Positions 5,543 through 5,664 of a stretch of DNA of 5,664 nucleotides are shown one piece after another. Source of the stretch: Prevotellaceae bacterium (GTDB lineage: Bacteria > Bacteroidota > Bacteroidia > Bacteroidales > Bacteroidaceae); the NCBI GenBank assembly GCA_030536165.1, contig JAUNQM010000167.1, positions 1 to 5,664 of the forward strand. The letters are read 5' to 3'. Under the pieces are notes generated by a model. The model worked only from the letters and a program-made list of their open reading frames with translations. It made no database searches and was not told the DNA's origin. Each line of letters starts with the position of its first letter. The stretch's first letter is position 1. The position numbers and the translations under genes were made by a program.

Positions 5543-5664
5543 AGAATATTATAATGTAAGCGCATATAAAAAAACAACAATTCTATATCAAAAACGAACC
5601 GAATATTAATTAGGGATTGTCGTTTAATTCAACGAAATTGATATGTATTACCGAGGGTAGTCCA
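5543..5664. other. AT-rich upstream DNA of the large glycosidase gene
   Basis: All three minus-strand frames entering from the right edge close within 18 codons (for example WTTLGNTYQFR and then TGA at 5631-5629), so any gene there can end here but cannot be identified. A quasi-palindrome, ATT-g-TCGTT (5616-5624) against AACGA-AAT (5631-5638), surrounds a six-base loop and could be a regulator site. No plus-strand gene starts here. Confidence 0.35.

Noticed and set aside
5629..5664. C-terminal end of a further minus-strand gene (WTTLGNTYQFR then TGA)
   Set aside because: Only eleven codons are visible and the other two frames are also briefly open; no family can be recognised from so little.

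Overview
The window looks like chromosomal DNA from a Bacteroidota species, most likely Prevotella/Segatella or a close relative. Three things point there: promoter elements of the Bacteroidota type (TAnnTTTG) upstream of two genes; A-rich leaders without a clear Shine-Dalgarno sequence; and a large secreted glycosidase ending in the short 'YNLNGQKV…GIVIENGRK' tail common in Prevotella exported proteins. The genus is inferred from protein and promoter style only.

All three genes are on the minus strand, so transcription runs from right to left. From the right edge: about 155 bp of AT-rich upstream DNA carrying a -7 promoter element (5509-5664); one very large gene (1708-5508) for a 1266-residue exported multidomain glycoside hydrolase; a 226-bp intergenic region (1482-1707) with a good -33/-7 promoter, a 10-bp tandem repeat, small inverted repeats and one half of a 13-bp inverted repeat pair; a LacI-family regulator gene (399-1481); a 59-bp spacer with the other half of that pair; and the first 113 codons of an altronate dehydratase gene (uxaA, 1-339), which runs off the left edge.

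The likely logic is hexuronate use. UxaA converts D-altronate, derived from galacturonate, to 2-keto-3-deoxygluconate. The regulator lies directly upstream on the same strand with no visible promoter between them, so it probably senses a sugar acid or related sugar and controls this catabolic unit. The large enzyme would act outside the cytoplasm to release sugars from a glycan. Its link to uronate-containing glycans such as pectin rests on gene neighbourhood alone, because the NxK uronate-recognition motif of GH2 beta-glucuronidases is not seen.

The most unusual item is the architecture of the large protein: signal peptide, complete GH2 module with both catalytic glutamates, a jelly-roll-like module, a GH43-type five-bladed propeller apparently lacking the usual catalytic acids, a second copy of the same jelly-roll-like module, and a C-terminal sorting-like tail. 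No RNA genes, CRISPR arrays, insertion sequences or phage genes were seen.
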